Source of the DNA: Nostoc calcicola FACHB-3891 | GTDB taxonomy: Bacteria; Cyanobacteriota; Cyanobacteriia; Cyanobacteriales; Nostocaceae | NCBI RefSeq assembly: GCF_014697355.1 | Contig: NZ_JACJRQ010000033.1 | Location: 1-64,000 of the forward strand | DNA: 64,000 nt | Direction of reading: 5' to 3' | In this document: positions 16,151 to 25,523 of the stretch, piece by piece | Position numbering within the stretch: the stretch's first letter is position 1 | Layout of the letters: the number at the start of each line of letters is the position of its first letter | The notes under the pieces: model-generated | Database searches by the model: none | What the model was told of the DNA's origin: nothing | Seen by the model: only the letters and a program-made list of their open reading frames with translations | Position numbers and translations under genes: made by a program

Positions 16151-17982
16151 CTACTGATAACCGGCTGCTTGCAACAGAAACAACTTGGCATAACGTCCCC
16201 CTAGCTGTAACAGTTCTTCGTGAGTTCCCTGTTCTATAACTTCTCCGTCTTCTATAACTAGGATTTTGTCAGCCATTCGTACCGTTGAGAAGCGATGGGA
16301 AATCAAAAGTACCATCTGATTTTGAGTAATAGCGCGAAAATGATTGAAAATCTCAAACTCAGCTTGGGCATCTATTGCTGATGTTGGTTCATCTAACACC
16401 AAGATATCTGCTTGCGATCGCATAAAAGCACGAGATAAGGCAATTTTCTGCCACTGTCCCCCAGAAAGTTCTTGTCCTCCCTTAAACCAACGGCCGAGTT
16501 GAGTCTGGAAGCTTTGGGGTAATTGGTCGATAAAAGATTGTGCCATGCCTTTTTGGGCAGCAGTTTGCCAAAGGTTTTTGTTTTCGAGATGTTCTACATC
16601 GCCGACGCCAATATTCTCACCCACACTGAACTGGTAGCGGACAAAGTTCTGAAAAATCACACCAATGCGACGCCGCAACACATCCACATCCCATTCCTGC
16701 AAGTCCAAGCCATCTAAGAAAATTCGCCCAGAGTCAGGGGTGTAGAGTCGAGTAAGTAGTTTGATTAAGGTAGTTTTACCGGAACCGTTTTCACCGACAA
16801 TTGCCAGTTTCTCTCTGGGTTTCAAGTGCAGCGAAATGTTTCTCAAGGCTGGCTTAGAACTTCCCGGATAAGTAAATGATACGTTCTCAAAACGGATACC
16901 ATCTTGGGGATTTAAACCAATGGTTGCCTTACCCCAAGACTTTGGTACTTTCTCTTCGAGGAAATCGTAGAGATTTGATAGATATAGGTTGTCCTCATAC
17001 ATGCCTCCAATAGAAGTGAGGGCATTGGAGAAAGTGGACTGTCCTTGGCGAAACACAGTGAGATACATTGTCATATCTCCCAAGGAAATCTTACCTAGCA
17101 CTGTTTCCAGAACGATCCAAGCGTATGCTAGGTAAAAAGCACCAGTACTGACTAAACTCAGGAGATATCCCCATAATCCTCGCCGCAGAGTCAAATCCCG
17201 GTCTTCATCATAGAGTTGATCGAACAGGTTGCGGTAACGTCCTAGCAACATCTCTCCTAACTGGTAGAGTTTGACTTCTGTGACAAAATCTTCTCTTGCT
17301 AGCAGATTTTCTAAGTAGTGCTGTTGACGAGTTTCTGGGGCACGCCAACTAAACAAGCGAAAGGCTTCCCCAGCAAATTTGGTTTCCGCAATAAATACAG
17401 GCATCGCTGCCAAAATTAGTACCACTACCGCCCAAACTGAAAAATTTACTAGTAAAATACCGTAGGCGGTCAGGGAAAGGGCATTTTGCACTAACCCAAA
17501 GGTGCGGTTTACTAGGGAAAGGGGACGAACTGATGCTTCTCGTCGGGCATTGGTCAATTTGTCATAAAATTCTGAGTCTTCAAACTGCCTAAGATCCAGT
17601 GTTAGCGCCTTTTCTAAGATCAGCACATTCACGCGCTGACCCATTAGCGCCCGCAATAACGACTGGCAAATAATGATTCCCCGCTGACTACCTGCTAGTA
17701 AAATGACAGCGATCGCTTCTAATCCTACATACAACAGAGAAGGATAAATATTGACAGCAGCATTGTTTTCTGAGTTCACTTGAGAGGCAAATACTACCGC
17801 ATCAACAATTAACTTACTGATGTAGGATATCGCCGCCGGTAAAAGACCAGCAACTAAAGTTAAACTAGCCAGAAAAATAGTCAGCGATCGGCTAGTAGTC
17901 CATACTAAGCTTACAGCCCGTCCACTGTAACGGAAAACCCTCAGTGATTGGCGTAGGGTATTTCTTTTTTTTTAATCTTCAT
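16151..17982 (-). CDS. ABC exporter (fused membrane and ATPase domains), 5' end out of frame at A9
   Basis: A type IV ABC half-transporter. The membrane domain is in the first ~330 residues. The ATPase domain has Walker A VGENGSGKTTLIKLL, Q-loop IFQNF, signature LSGGQWQKIALSRAF, Walker B ILVLDEPTSAID and H-loop ISHRFST. All are intact, so it should hydrolyse ATP; the substrate is unknown. The longest ATG-started frame begins at 17779, but homologous-looking sequence continues upstream without an ATG (QSLRVFRYSGRAVSLVWTTS, then further membrane helix). A good start ATG exists at 17982 (MKIKKK) in the other frame, and the two frames meet at nine A residues (minus strand, 17965-17973). One extra A would join them into a protein of about 610 residues. 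Either transcriptional slippage, a recent mutation or a sequencing error explains this. Confidence 0.85.
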
Positions 17983-18055
17983 CTTTCTTTGCGCGAGATA
18001 CCCCTGGTTGGGCGGATCTTCCTAACTCTATTTAATCTTTATAAATTTTACATTT

Positions 18056-19189
18056 TTATCCCCACAATCTCCTACCTGCTTTCCCATTTAATCTCTGGTG
18101 AGCATCTTCCAATAAAGTTGGAATATCTAAGTTTTCTGGACATCTTGGCAAACAGTCGCCACATTCTGTACACCGATTAGCTTTCATTCCAGGGAACCAA
18201 TGACCGGCATTTTCAAACATTCCGTAACGGTATTGTCCATAGTCAGCCATATCGTATGCTACGGCGAGATTACGTAACCGCAATACCTCTGGAATATTGA
18301 TATTTTGTGGGCAGGGCAAACAAGCATAACACTGGCTACATTTATCAGTTGCTAAAGCAATTTTTTGCTGATTTTCTAATCGCTCAAATGCAGAAATTTC
18401 TTCTAGTGTGAGTTGATTATCTCGCTCAGCAACTTGCAGAGGTTCGATTAATTCTTCTGGGTTGGCTGGCCCTACGCTCAAAGTAGTAATACGGTCGTCT
18501 GTAAGTAAAAATCGATAGTTTAATTCTAAGGGTGAATACGGCTGACACAAATCTTTAAGGGTTTGGGGTGGCGTGTAGAGGCGTCCTCCCTTATCGGCAG
18601 GGGAAATAATGAAAATCCCCATATCTTTTTCGGCTGCTAGTTGAATCGCTGGGGCGTGCCGTTGGAAAAAATAGTAATAATGCAGATTGACAAATTCAAA
18701 AAAATCTGTATTGATAGCTGCCTGAATTAGCTCTAACGAACCGTGGGTAGAAAAACCAACGTGTCGCACTCGCCCATCAGCAACAGCTTCCTCTACAGCT
18801 TGCATACAGCCATTTTTGGCCTGCACCCACTCCAAATGTTGCCAGGTGTTCAAGCCATGAATGCCTAAGCAATCTAGATAATCTATTTGTAATTGTTCTA
18901 GGGATTCGTCGATGCACCGACGCATGGTGTCAGCATCTGCTGTGGCTGGGATTTTAGTAGTAACGTGCAGCTTCGTTCGGGGTACTGATAAACCAGCTTT
19001 TAGCGCCCTAGCAAGATATTCTTGACTTCTGCCGTAACCTTTGGCAGTTTCTAGATGATTAATTCCTAAGGCTAAGGCTTGTTCGATGGTTTGCTGGGCA
19101 TTTTCAAAATCAGCCAGGTAGCGCATTGTTCCCAAGGAAAAAACTGAGAGGCGCAAATTTGTTTTTCCAAAGCGTCGGTATTGCATCAT
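18056..19189 (-). CDS. Aldo/keto reductase with C-terminal 4Fe-4S ferredoxin domain, 377 aa
   Basis: The N-terminal ~270 residues form an aldo/keto reductase TIM barrel: MQYRRFGKTNLRLSVFSLGT start, then LGINHLETAKGYGRSQEYL, where the usual catalytic tyrosine is within KGYG. The C-terminus carries two cysteine clusters, CSQCYACLPCP and CTECGDCLPRCP, each suited to a [4Fe-4S] cluster. The combination is a known family of putative oxidoreductases in cyanobacteria and anaerobes. The substrate is unknown. Electron transfer between ferredoxin and NADP-dependent chemistry is inferred. Confidence 0.9.
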   Translation of the reverse strand: MMQYRRFGKTNLRLSVFSLGTMRYLADFENAQQTIEQALALGINHLETAKGYGRSQEYLARALKAGLSVPRTKLHVTTKIPATADADTMRRCIDESLEQLQIDYLDCLGIHGLNTWQHLEWVQAKNGCMQAVEEAVADGRVRHVGFSTHGSLELIQAAINTDFFEFVNLHYYYFFQRHAPAIQLAAEKDMGIFIISPADKGGRLYTPPQTLKDLCQPYSPLELNYRFLLTDDRITTLSVGPANPEELIEPLQVAERDNQLTLEEISAFERLENQQKIALATDKCSQCYACLPCPQNINIPEVLRLRNLAVAYDMADYGQYRYGMFENAGHWFPGMKANRCTECGDCLPRCPENLDIPTLLEDAHQRLNGKAGRRLWG

Positions 19190-19196
19190 TAAATAC

Positions 19197-19282
19197 AGTT
19201 AGGAGTGAGGAGTTACGAGTTAGGAGTTGAATGATGTAATTCATAACTCATAACTCATAACTCTTAACTCTTAACTCTTCTA
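19197..19282. repeat. Heptameric tandem repeats (GAGTTAG / AACTCAT / AACTCTT)
   Basis: Short tandem repeat tract in the 90-bp gap between two minus-strand genes. The two arms (GGAGTTAGGAGTT and AACTCATAACTC type) are partly complementary, so a hairpin can form. Confidence 0.8.
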
Positions 19283-19777
19283 ACTGTCGCCATTACCAAA
19301 GCGCTTGATCAAATCCTCAGGGCGGAGATTGGAAACAAATTCACGGAAGGCTTGCTGTTCGGCTTCATCTGCATCTCGGTCAACGGGGATAGAAGCATCA
19401 GCGATGACTTCTTCCATTACCCAAATTGGGGTATTTGTACGGAGGGCAATGGCGATCGCATCGCTAGGACGAGCGTCAATTTCCTTTCTGACATCACCTT
19501 GCTGGACAATTAAGGCTGCATAAAATGTATCCTTTTGCAGGGAATGGATAATCACCTTCTCCAGAGTCATGTTCCAAGTCTCTAGAAGATTCACCATCAA
19601 ATCGTGAGTCAAGGGTCTGGGAGGCTTCTGATTTTCCAGTGCGCCCATAATTGCCCTAGCTTGTTCCTGACCGATGTAAATTGGCAAAGCCCGCCGATCT
19701 GAAGAATCTTTCAAAAGGACGATCGGGCTACGGGTTATGGCATCTAATGCTATGCCAGCGACTTTCATTTCAATCAT
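19280..19777 (-). CDS. Bifunctional-nuclease (BFN, DUF151) domain protein, 165 aa
   Basis: The DUF151/BFN domain covers residues 1-130 (MKVAGIALDAITRSPIVLLK, then LPIYIGQEQARAI, then DARPSDAIAIALRTNTPIWV). Plant homologues have reported nuclease activity; the role in cyanobacteria is not settled. The acidic C-terminus (DRDADEAEQQAFREF) is typical of this family in cyanobacteria. It is divergent from ribE. Confidence 0.9.
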   Translation of the reverse strand: MIEMKVAGIALDAITRSPIVLLKDSSDRRALPIYIGQEQARAIMGALENQKPPRPLTHDLMVNLLETWNMTLEKVIIHSLQKDTFYAALIVQQGDVRKEIDARPSDAIAIALRTNTPIWVMEEVIADASIPVDRDADEAEQQAFREFVSNLRPEDLIKRFGNGDS

Positions 19778-20118
19778 TGGCTAAGCCTCTACAATTTTTT
19801 GAGAGCCTTGGATGCTGTGTAACAAATAGTACCCTTTTTGGGGCGGTTTGGCGACAGTAATAAACATAAGCATTCGTTCTCTATAATTGCTTCTATTAAA
19901 CTCCGAACTTGTGGTGAACACCAGAGTAAGTCAAACAGTTCTGCTTAAACAATAAGCTTCTTACCCAAGTATGCCTTGTGAAGGATGATAATGTGTTAAT
20001 ATTCCTCATAGAAAAAAAAGTCAGAAAATATACTCAAATATTCTCAATTTCTGTGACAATTACCAATTCATTTGAGCCAAAATTAGGCAATAAATAGAGT
20101 TAGTTTGGCAAAAAAGCG
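19778..20118. other. Divergent intergenic region BFN gene / ribE
   Basis: 341 bp, AT-rich, expected to hold both promoters. No RFN/FMN riboswitch-like structure was recognised before ribE. No repeat element seen. Confidence 0.4.
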
Positions 20119-20799
20119 GTGTTTACAGGATTAATCCAAGCTTTAGGAACAATGAAACCCTTAGGGGGCGATTCTTGGCAAATTACTTGTGTTGGCCAGT
20201 CAGGTGAAGTAATTATGCAAGATTTGGCTTATGGTGACAGTGTTGCGGTAGATGGCGTTTGTTTGACGGTGGAAAAAGTTTTAAAAGATGGATTTATCGC
20301 CACTGCTTCACCGGAAACGCTACGCCGCACAAGTTTGGGAGGTGAGCAAACCCAGCAGCGATATGTCAATTTAGAAGCGTCGCTCAGAGTTGGCAGCAAA
20401 GTCGGCGGTCATTTTGTCATGGGTCATGTAGATGGCATTGGGCGATTGCTAGTGGCAGAACAAACGGCTAGTTCTTGGGAAATGACCTTTAGTGCATCAG
20501 AGGCGATCGCACGTTACATTGTCCCCAAAGGTAGCATCGCCGTCAATGGCATCAGCCTCACAGTCGCCGCATATGAGCCAGAATTTTCCCAATTCACGGT
20601 AGCGGTAATTCCCCTCACTTATGCCGAGACAAATCTTCGCTATTTGACCCCTGGCAGTTTGGTAAATCTAGAAGGAGATATTCTCGGCAAATACGTGGAA
20701 AAATTCATGTATTCTGGCAAACCACAGACCACAGACCCTGATAACAATAGTATAAACGACATTACACCCGCATTCTTAGCAGAACACGGGTATATCTGA
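20119..20799 (+). CDS. ribE: Riboflavin synthase alpha chain, 226 aa
   Basis: Catalyses dismutation of two 6,7-dimethyl-8-ribityllumazine molecules to riboflavin, the last step of riboflavin synthesis in the cytosol. Two lumazine-binding domains are visible: residues 1-97 (MFTGLIQALGTM, DGVCLTVE, NLEASLRVGSKVGGHFVMGHVD) and 98-195 (GISLTV, AVIPLTYAETNLRYL, NLEGDILGKYVEK). The start is GTG and gives the canonical MFTG N-terminus. The protein is slightly longer than the usual ~215 residues because of a C-terminal extension. It converges on the M23 peptidase gene. Confidence 0.97.
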   Translation: MFTGLIQALGTMKPLGGDSWQITCVGQSGEVIMQDLAYGDSVAVDGVCLTVEKVLKDGFIATASPETLRRTSLGGEQTQQRYVNLEASLRVGSKVGGHFVMGHVDGIGRLLVAEQTASSWEMTFSASEAIARYIVPKGSIAVNGISLTVAAYEPEFSQFTVAVIPLTYAETNLRYLTPGSLVNLEGDILGKYVEKFMYSGKPQTTDPDNNSINDITPAFLAEHGYI

Positions 20800-20861
20800 A
20801 TTTTGGATTTTGGATTTTGGATTTTAAATTAATCTAAAATCTAAAATCCAAAATCTAAAAT
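20800..20861. repeat. Inverted heptamer repeats between convergent genes
   Basis: Several GATTTTG units followed by complementary TAAAATC/CAAAATC units exactly fill the gap between the stop codons of ribE and the M23 peptidase gene. The two arms can fold into a long AT-rich hairpin and may act as a two-way terminator (inference). Confidence 0.75.
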
Positions 20862-22421
20862 CTAACTTCCTGGTTCCTGGCTTACCTGAGCGGTCTGCAA
20901 GCTTCGGATTAACTGGGCTAGTCCGCTTTGTAATTCCACGCCTGGGTCAGCAGCAACCCACCCATTGGGTGTGAGGTGGCGGACTTCAAAGTGCAGGTGA
21001 GGGCCTGTAGAGTTTCCTGTACTACCAACTCGACCGAGCATAGTCCCTGCCTGTACCCACTGACCTGGTTGAACAAAGATTTCTGACATGTGACCGTAGA
21101 GAGTTTGTTCAGCAGATTTGTGATTGACGATAACGGCTAAACCATAACCACCCAACCAGCTAGCAGTTTCCACTTGACCAGCAGCAGCAGCCAAAACTGG
21201 TGTTCCCGTAGGCGCACCCAAGTCTGTACCAGCATGGAACCGTTGATTACCTGTGATGGGATGAATTCGCCAACCAAACACAGAGGTAATGGAAGCAGGA
21301 ATAGAGAGCGGGTACATCATGCCACTACCGCCATAGGCAATTCTAGGACTGTAGGGGATTTGCGGCAATACTGATGCCAGTGAAAAGTCGTAACTTACAC
21401 TGCTAGGGCGGGGTGCAATGTTGCCATCTGCCATTGGTGGGGGCAAAGTACCACCACTAGGGGCGATGGGAGTTGCACTCACTCTGGTGGTGCTGAAATC
21501 GCTGGGACTAGGAATAAACCTATTTGGGCGGAATGCGGTCTTGTTGTCACCACTAGAAACACTTTGAACAGGACGCCATCTGCTATTGTTACCAGCGCTT
21601 GCAACCTGTCGCACTGGTGCAACAACTGGCAACTGAGCATTTTCACTTCTTCTGAGCCAACTAGGTGCTGATTTACCATTAGAATCGGCTACGCGCCCTG
21701 TTTGGGGTGCTTTAGCACAAACTCCACCTGATACGCCTTGCCCTGAAGGCAAAACGGCTCGGCAACCACTAGAGCGTTCTGTGAGAATTACGGAATTCGG
21801 TGCTTGATAAGTACCCGTTGCACCGGCATCATAACTATTGGGGTCAATATAGGCGTTATTATAATCCTTGGTTTTCTCCGTCGTTGCCCTGACGGTGTTG
21901 TTTGAATTATTTGCTGGTTGAGCAACTTCTGGCAGTTTTTCAGGCAAGGAGCGGGGAGGAGTATTAGGCTTTTCCTCCCTTACCCTTGCAGGAGTAACCT
22001 GAGAAGTTTCTGGCTTGGGCTTTGACTGTCTGATAATCACAACAGGTTGAGCAGCTTCGATTTTGGGCTGAGACTGCCTAATTGGCTCTTTTGATTGAGC
22101 AACTTCTGGCTTGCGTAGTCTCTGTCTGAGTCTGGCTCGCCGTTGAGTAAAGTCTGGTTGTGTTTGAGCTGTTTCGGGCGCAACAGTCTGTTTTTTAACT
22201 GGGTTTGTAAACACTGTTGGTTGGGAACTTTCAACAGTGGGAACAATATTGTCTATTTGTGTTTCCGTTTGGGCAGACACGAAGCCGCCGCTCAGGAGAC
22301 TGACGCTGCTTAGCCAACAGAGACTCTGTGCTGGTAGCGTCGAGGCAAAACGTTTTTTTGTTACACCTCGCTGCCATAAGTAGTGCAAACGATGATGGGC
22401 AGAATTTTTGCGCTGCGTCAT
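20862..22421 (-). CDS. M23 family metallopeptidase (LytM domain), 519 aa
   Basis: Cell-wall endopeptidase or amidase activator. The C-terminal LytM domain has RFHAGTDLGAPTGTPVLAAAAG (the H-x-x-x-D zinc ligands) and GPHLHFEVRH (H-x-H), so the catalytic set is complete. The N-terminus has a basic start and a hydrophobic stretch near residues 30-50 ending in SAQTET, a signal peptide or anchor. Between them lies a long low-complexity region rich in Pro, Gln and Arg. It is probably periplasmic, acting on peptidoglycan cross-links. Confidence 0.93.
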   Translation of the reverse strand: MTQRKNSAHHRLHYLWQRGVTKKRFASTLPAQSLCWLSSVSLLSGGFVSAQTETQIDNIVPTVESSQPTVFTNPVKKQTVAPETAQTQPDFTQRRARLRQRLRKPEVAQSKEPIRQSQPKIEAAQPVVIIRQSKPKPETSQVTPARVREEKPNTPPRSLPEKLPEVAQPANNSNNTVRATTEKTKDYNNAYIDPNSYDAGATGTYQAPNSVILTERSSGCRAVLPSGQGVSGGVCAKAPQTGRVADSNGKSAPSWLRRSENAQLPVVAPVRQVASAGNNSRWRPVQSVSSGDNKTAFRPNRFIPSPSDFSTTRVSATPIAPSGGTLPPPMADGNIAPRPSSVSYDFSLASVLPQIPYSPRIAYGGSGMMYPLSIPASITSVFGWRIHPITGNQRFHAGTDLGAPTGTPVLAAAAGQVETASWLGGYGLAVIVNHKSAEQTLYGHMSEIFVQPGQWVQAGTMLGRVGSTGNSTGPHLHFEVRHLTPNGWVAADPGVELQSGLAQLIRSLQTAQVSQEPGS

Positions 22422-22511
22422 TTGTTCTCTCAGTTGTGTGTAATTAGCCTAAAGAGATGATGCTAGTGGTTTGTCTTGCCCGAAGAGCGAAATTTTGAAC
22501 AAACCTCAAAT

Positions 22512-23357
22512 TTAAACGGAAGATTTATGGTATCCCAAACCGATTGTACCGGGTTCAATATAAATTTCCGGTGTGATTAGTTCTTTTGTGCCATAAGTTT
22601 CTAAATCAACTCGTAAATTTCCTTGAGGAGTCACCCCGACTACAGTACCTGAAAGATTATTGACGTACACCTTATCGCCCATGTTTGTAAGCAAGTCTAA
22701 ATAGCGAGATAAGAGTATACTTATTCCTTCTTGGAAGAGGCACTGTATACCGGATTCTATTCCTAGTAAAACCTTACAGGTGAGCATTTCCAGACAAGAA
22801 ATCGGTGTGGAATTTTGGGAAGCTTGCCAAGATTCCAGATTAATTCCTGTTTCTGGTACTGGGTTAGCCCAGTTAATTCCAACACCAATTACTGCTTGCG
22901 TAATTTGTCCTTTGTTTACTTTGGTTTCTGTCAAAATGCCGCCTAGCTTGCGACCGTTTAAAACTAAATCATTGGGCCATTTTATCCCAACATTCACGTT
23001 GTGCTGCCGCAATTGAGACGCAATCCCCCAAGCACTAGCGAAAGTTAGCTGGTAACTCTCAGTAGCTTCTATTTTCTGCTCGAAAGAAATTGCTAGCGAA
23101 AGATACAATCCCCCAACTGGAGAAATCCATTGGCGTCCCCATTGTCCGCGTCCAGCAGTTTGTGATGTTGCAATTACTACTGTTCCTGAAGTAGCCCCAA
23201 GGTTGAGCATGTTCCAGAGGGTTTGGTTGGTTGAGGAGACACTTTCCAAAAAATGCAGGGAAAATGGTAAATATGGATACTTGCGCCCTGCTTGCAAGGC
23301 TGCTTCTAAATTTTGCAGATCTAATCCCACAGCAGTAACCCAAATTGCATTGTTCAA
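22512..23357 (-). CDS. birA: Biotin--[acetyl-CoA-carboxylase] ligase, 281 aa
   Basis: Attaches biotin to the carboxyl carrier protein of acetyl-CoA carboxylase. Catalytic-domain motifs are present: ESVSSTNQTLW, then TAGRGQWGRQWISPVGGLYLS (biotinyl-AMP loop GRGxxGRxW), then GIKWPNDLVLNGRKLGGILTE. There is no N-terminal DNA-binding domain, so it is a class I ligase without repressor function. The start given is TTG; no in-frame ATG lies nearby, and a GTG nine codons downstream is an alternative. It is divergent from pgeF, only about 50 bp apart. Confidence 0.93.
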   Translation of the reverse strand: MNNAIWVTAVGLDLQNLEAALQAGRKYPYLPFSLHFLESVSSTNQTLWNMLNLGATSGTVVIATSQTAGRGQWGRQWISPVGGLYLSLAISFEQKIEATESYQLTFASAWGIASQLRQHNVNVGIKWPNDLVLNGRKLGGILTETKVNKGQITQAVIGVGINWANPVPETGINLESWQASQNSTPISCLEMLTCKVLLGIESGIQCLFQEGISILLSRYLDLLTNMGDKVYVNNLSGTVVGVTPQGNLRVDLETYGTKELITPEIYIEPGTIGLGYHKSSV

Positions 23358-23407
23358 GTTAGCATTAATTGGCTGATGAGTGATTTTCTGTTTAGGTTTG
23401 GTTGAAG

Positions 23408-24187
23408 ATGCACACTTGGCACTGGCGCAATTGGGAAGGACTGCCTTATTTAACTTGCAGTATTCTGGAAAATTGGCATCACGGTTTCTTTACTGGGCAG
23501 TTTTGGCCGCGATCGCCACAAGACCTGACACTAATACTGCAACCAGAGGCATCAGTCTATCGCTTAAAGCAGGTACATGGCAATACTGTTCTCACCCCCC
23601 AAGAAGTTGCCACCAGCACTCTTGAGGATGGTTTAGCATCGGCAGATGGTTTAATTAGCGAACAGCCTCTACAAGCTGTCTGGGTCGCTAGTGCAGATTG
23701 TACACCCGTGCTAATTGGCGATGTGAAAACCGCACAAGTGGCAGCAATACACGCCGGATGGCGGGGTACTGCCAAGAAAATTGTCCCCCAAGCGATCGCC
23801 CGCTTACAATCCCAAGGCAGCAAACTCGATGATTTACGTATTGCGATGGGGCCAGCGATCGCTGGTGAAGTTTACCAAGTTTCTTTAGAGGTAGCTGCCG
23901 AAATCGGAGCCAGCATTGTACCACATAACGACGACCAAAAAATTGTCCAAGCATTACAAAATTTGCCTAATTCACCGTTATTGGAAGACCCCAATCCTGG
24001 AAAGGTAAAACTTGATGTCCGGCGAGTAAATGCCTTACAACTGGAAAACTTGGGAATTAGTGCAGAACAAATTGCGATCGCTCCTTATTGTACTTTCCAA
24101 ACTCCAGAACATTTCTTTTCTTACCGCCGGGAACAAGAGAAAAAGGTGCAGTGGTCAGGGATTGTTAGCGGTAAAACAAGTCAGTAG
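23408..24187 (+). CDS. pgeF: Peptidoglycan editing factor / laccase-domain purine nucleoside phosphorylase, 259 aa
   Basis: Member of the PgeF (YfiH, multi-copper-oxidase-like Cu-oxidase_4) family, with peptidoglycan-editing and purine-nucleoside-processing activities reported in homologues. Conserved zinc/copper ligands are visible: LKQVHGN, then ASADCTPVLIGD, then AAIHAGWRGTAKKIV, then GPAIAGEVYQV. ATG at 23408 (MHTWHW) is preferred over the TTG two codons upstream. Confidence 0.93.
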   Translation: MHTWHWRNWEGLPYLTCSILENWHHGFFTGQFWPRSPQDLTLILQPEASVYRLKQVHGNTVLTPQEVATSTLEDGLASADGLISEQPLQAVWVASADCTPVLIGDVKTAQVAAIHAGWRGTAKKIVPQAIARLQSQGSKLDDLRIAMGPAIAGEVYQVSLEVAAEIGASIVPHNDDQKIVQALQNLPNSPLLEDPNPGKVKLDVRRVNALQLENLGISAEQIAIAPYCTFQTPEHFFSYRREQEKKVQWSGIVSGKTSQ

Positions 24188-24196
24188 CCCATATCC

Positions 24197-24298
24197 CAAT
24201 ACAGTTCAGATAAGACCAAAACCCTCATGTAGAGACGCGATTCATCGCGTCTGAAAGACCAATATTCTACGCCAATAACCCTTAACCCAAGCGTATTG
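24197..24298. mobile_element. MITE-A copy 5 (degenerate), GACGCGAT core
   Basis: Starts CAATACAGTTCAGATAAGAC and ends CTTAACCCAAGCGTATTG. The core AGACGCGATTCATCGCGTCT is shared with the copy at 51410. The flanks GCCCATATCC and GTCTATGTCC match at 7 of 10 positions, consistent with an aged 10-bp target duplication. A second left end (CAATACAGTTCAGATAAGAC) follows at 24309, just after the right flank. Confidence 0.65.
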
Positions 24299-24334
24299 GT
24301 CTATGTCCCAATACAGTTCAGATAAGACAAAAAC

Positions 24335-25381
24335 TTAACTGAAGGCTTCACTCAATAACTCACGGTGCATCAAGGCACGATCCACTAAAGATTGTATTTG
24401 CTCAGGTGGCAGTGGATCGCCATTAGCGTAATGCTCCATCCAAGTTAGACTCATAAAATTGGGGTCATCTGGTAAAGTTGCTAAATCCCAGCCAGGCATT
24501 TCTAAGTCTTCCATAAGACGATTTACCTTAGGATCGTAACTCAGAGCAAAACAGCGACAACCTTCAGCAGCAGCCATAATTAAACTGTGCAGGCGCATCC
24601 CAATTGCCATTTCGACACCGCGAAACACACCTTTTAAAAGTTGCGGATCTTCCAGAGACAAAATCTGGCTAACATCTTTAAGATGGGGTTGAATAGCTTG
24701 GGCAATACTTAAATCTTCACTTTTTTGAAATGGCAGCAGTAAAATAAACGCTTGGGTGGCTTTTTGGAAATCCACTAAAGCACGAGTCAAGTTAGCCAAA
24801 CGTGCTGTTGTAAGTTGGGGATGCGATCGCAACGTTACCGCAACTCTGGGCGCCGGTAAATCCCAAAGTCCTGGTACTGGTTTAGATTCTAATGCCCAAA
24901 CTGGGTCAGGAGCTATGATACAAGGAATTTGCCAATCAGCTAATAAAGCAGCACTGGCGCGATCGCGGACGCTGACTTTGGTACAATTTCTAAAAGTTTG
25001 CCTTGCTAAGAAGCGAGTTTGGGGACGCACCAAAGGGCCGATACCCTGTGCCCAAGCTACAGTTTTCAAACCCAAATTCTGTGCCAATGACATCAGTCCG
25101 CCATAATAAAATGGGCTAATAATACTGGTAACGTCTTGAATGAGACTCCCACCACCCCAAATCAAGGCATCGCAAGAGCGTAAAGTTTGGATAACAGGTA
25201 AAACAGCCATACGATTGTGGGTTTCTACATTGTAGCGATCGCGGGTTTCCTCTGGATTACCCGAAAGCACCACAGGCGTCACATCAGGTGGTAACATTTG
25301 CAAAAGCGTTGCCAACAAAGCTTCGTCACCACCATTACCCTTACCGTAATATCCAGACAATAACGCCCGCATCTTTGCCAT
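24335..25381 (-). CDS. csaB: Polysaccharide pyruvyl transferase CsaB, 348 aa
   Basis: CsaB-type pyruvyltransferase, which adds pyruvate ketals to secondary cell-wall polysaccharide and so creates the anchor for SLH-domain proteins. Typical features are LLSGYYGKGNGGDEALLATLL at the N-terminus (GNxGDEA; quoted in one 21-residue stretch only by name, key residues G-N-G-G-D-E-A), WGGGSLIQD, VAWAQGIGPL and VSVRDRAS. This fits the presence of an SLH porin in the window. Start M1 or M4 are both possible. The gene is divergent from the DUF2499 gene. Confidence 0.92.
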   Translation of the reverse strand: MAKMRALLSGYYGKGNGGDEALLATLLQMLPPDVTPVVLSGNPEETRDRYNVETHNRMAVLPVIQTLRSCDALIWGGGSLIQDVTSIISPFYYGGLMSLAQNLGLKTVAWAQGIGPLVRPQTRFLARQTFRNCTKVSVRDRASAALLADWQIPCIIAPDPVWALESKPVPGLWDLPAPRVAVTLRSHPQLTTARLANLTRALVDFQKATQAFILLLPFQKSEDLSIAQAIQPHLKDVSQILSLEDPQLLKGVFRGVEMAIGMRLHSLIMAAAEGCRCFALSYDPKVNRLMEDLEMPGWDLATLPDDPNFMSLTWMEHYANGDPLPPEQIQSLVDRALMHRELLSEAFS

Positions 25382-25523
25382 TTTGGATTTTAGATTTTGA
25401 ATTTTAGATTTTGAATTTTATTGAGAACTCCTAACTCCTAACTCCCCACTCCTAACTCCTAACTCCCCACTCCTAACTCCTAACTCCTAACTCCTAACTC
25501 CCCACTCCCCACTCCCCACTTCT
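25382..25523. repeat. Divergent intergenic region made almost entirely of heptamer repeats
   Basis: TTTGGATTTTAGATT-type units are followed by about twelve ACTCCTA/ACTCCCC heptamers. They fill the whole 142 bp between the divergent start codons of csaB and the DUF2499 gene. Confidence 0.85.

Noticed and set aside
19778..20118. FMN riboswitch before ribE
   Set aside because: No RFN-element conserved segments recognised.
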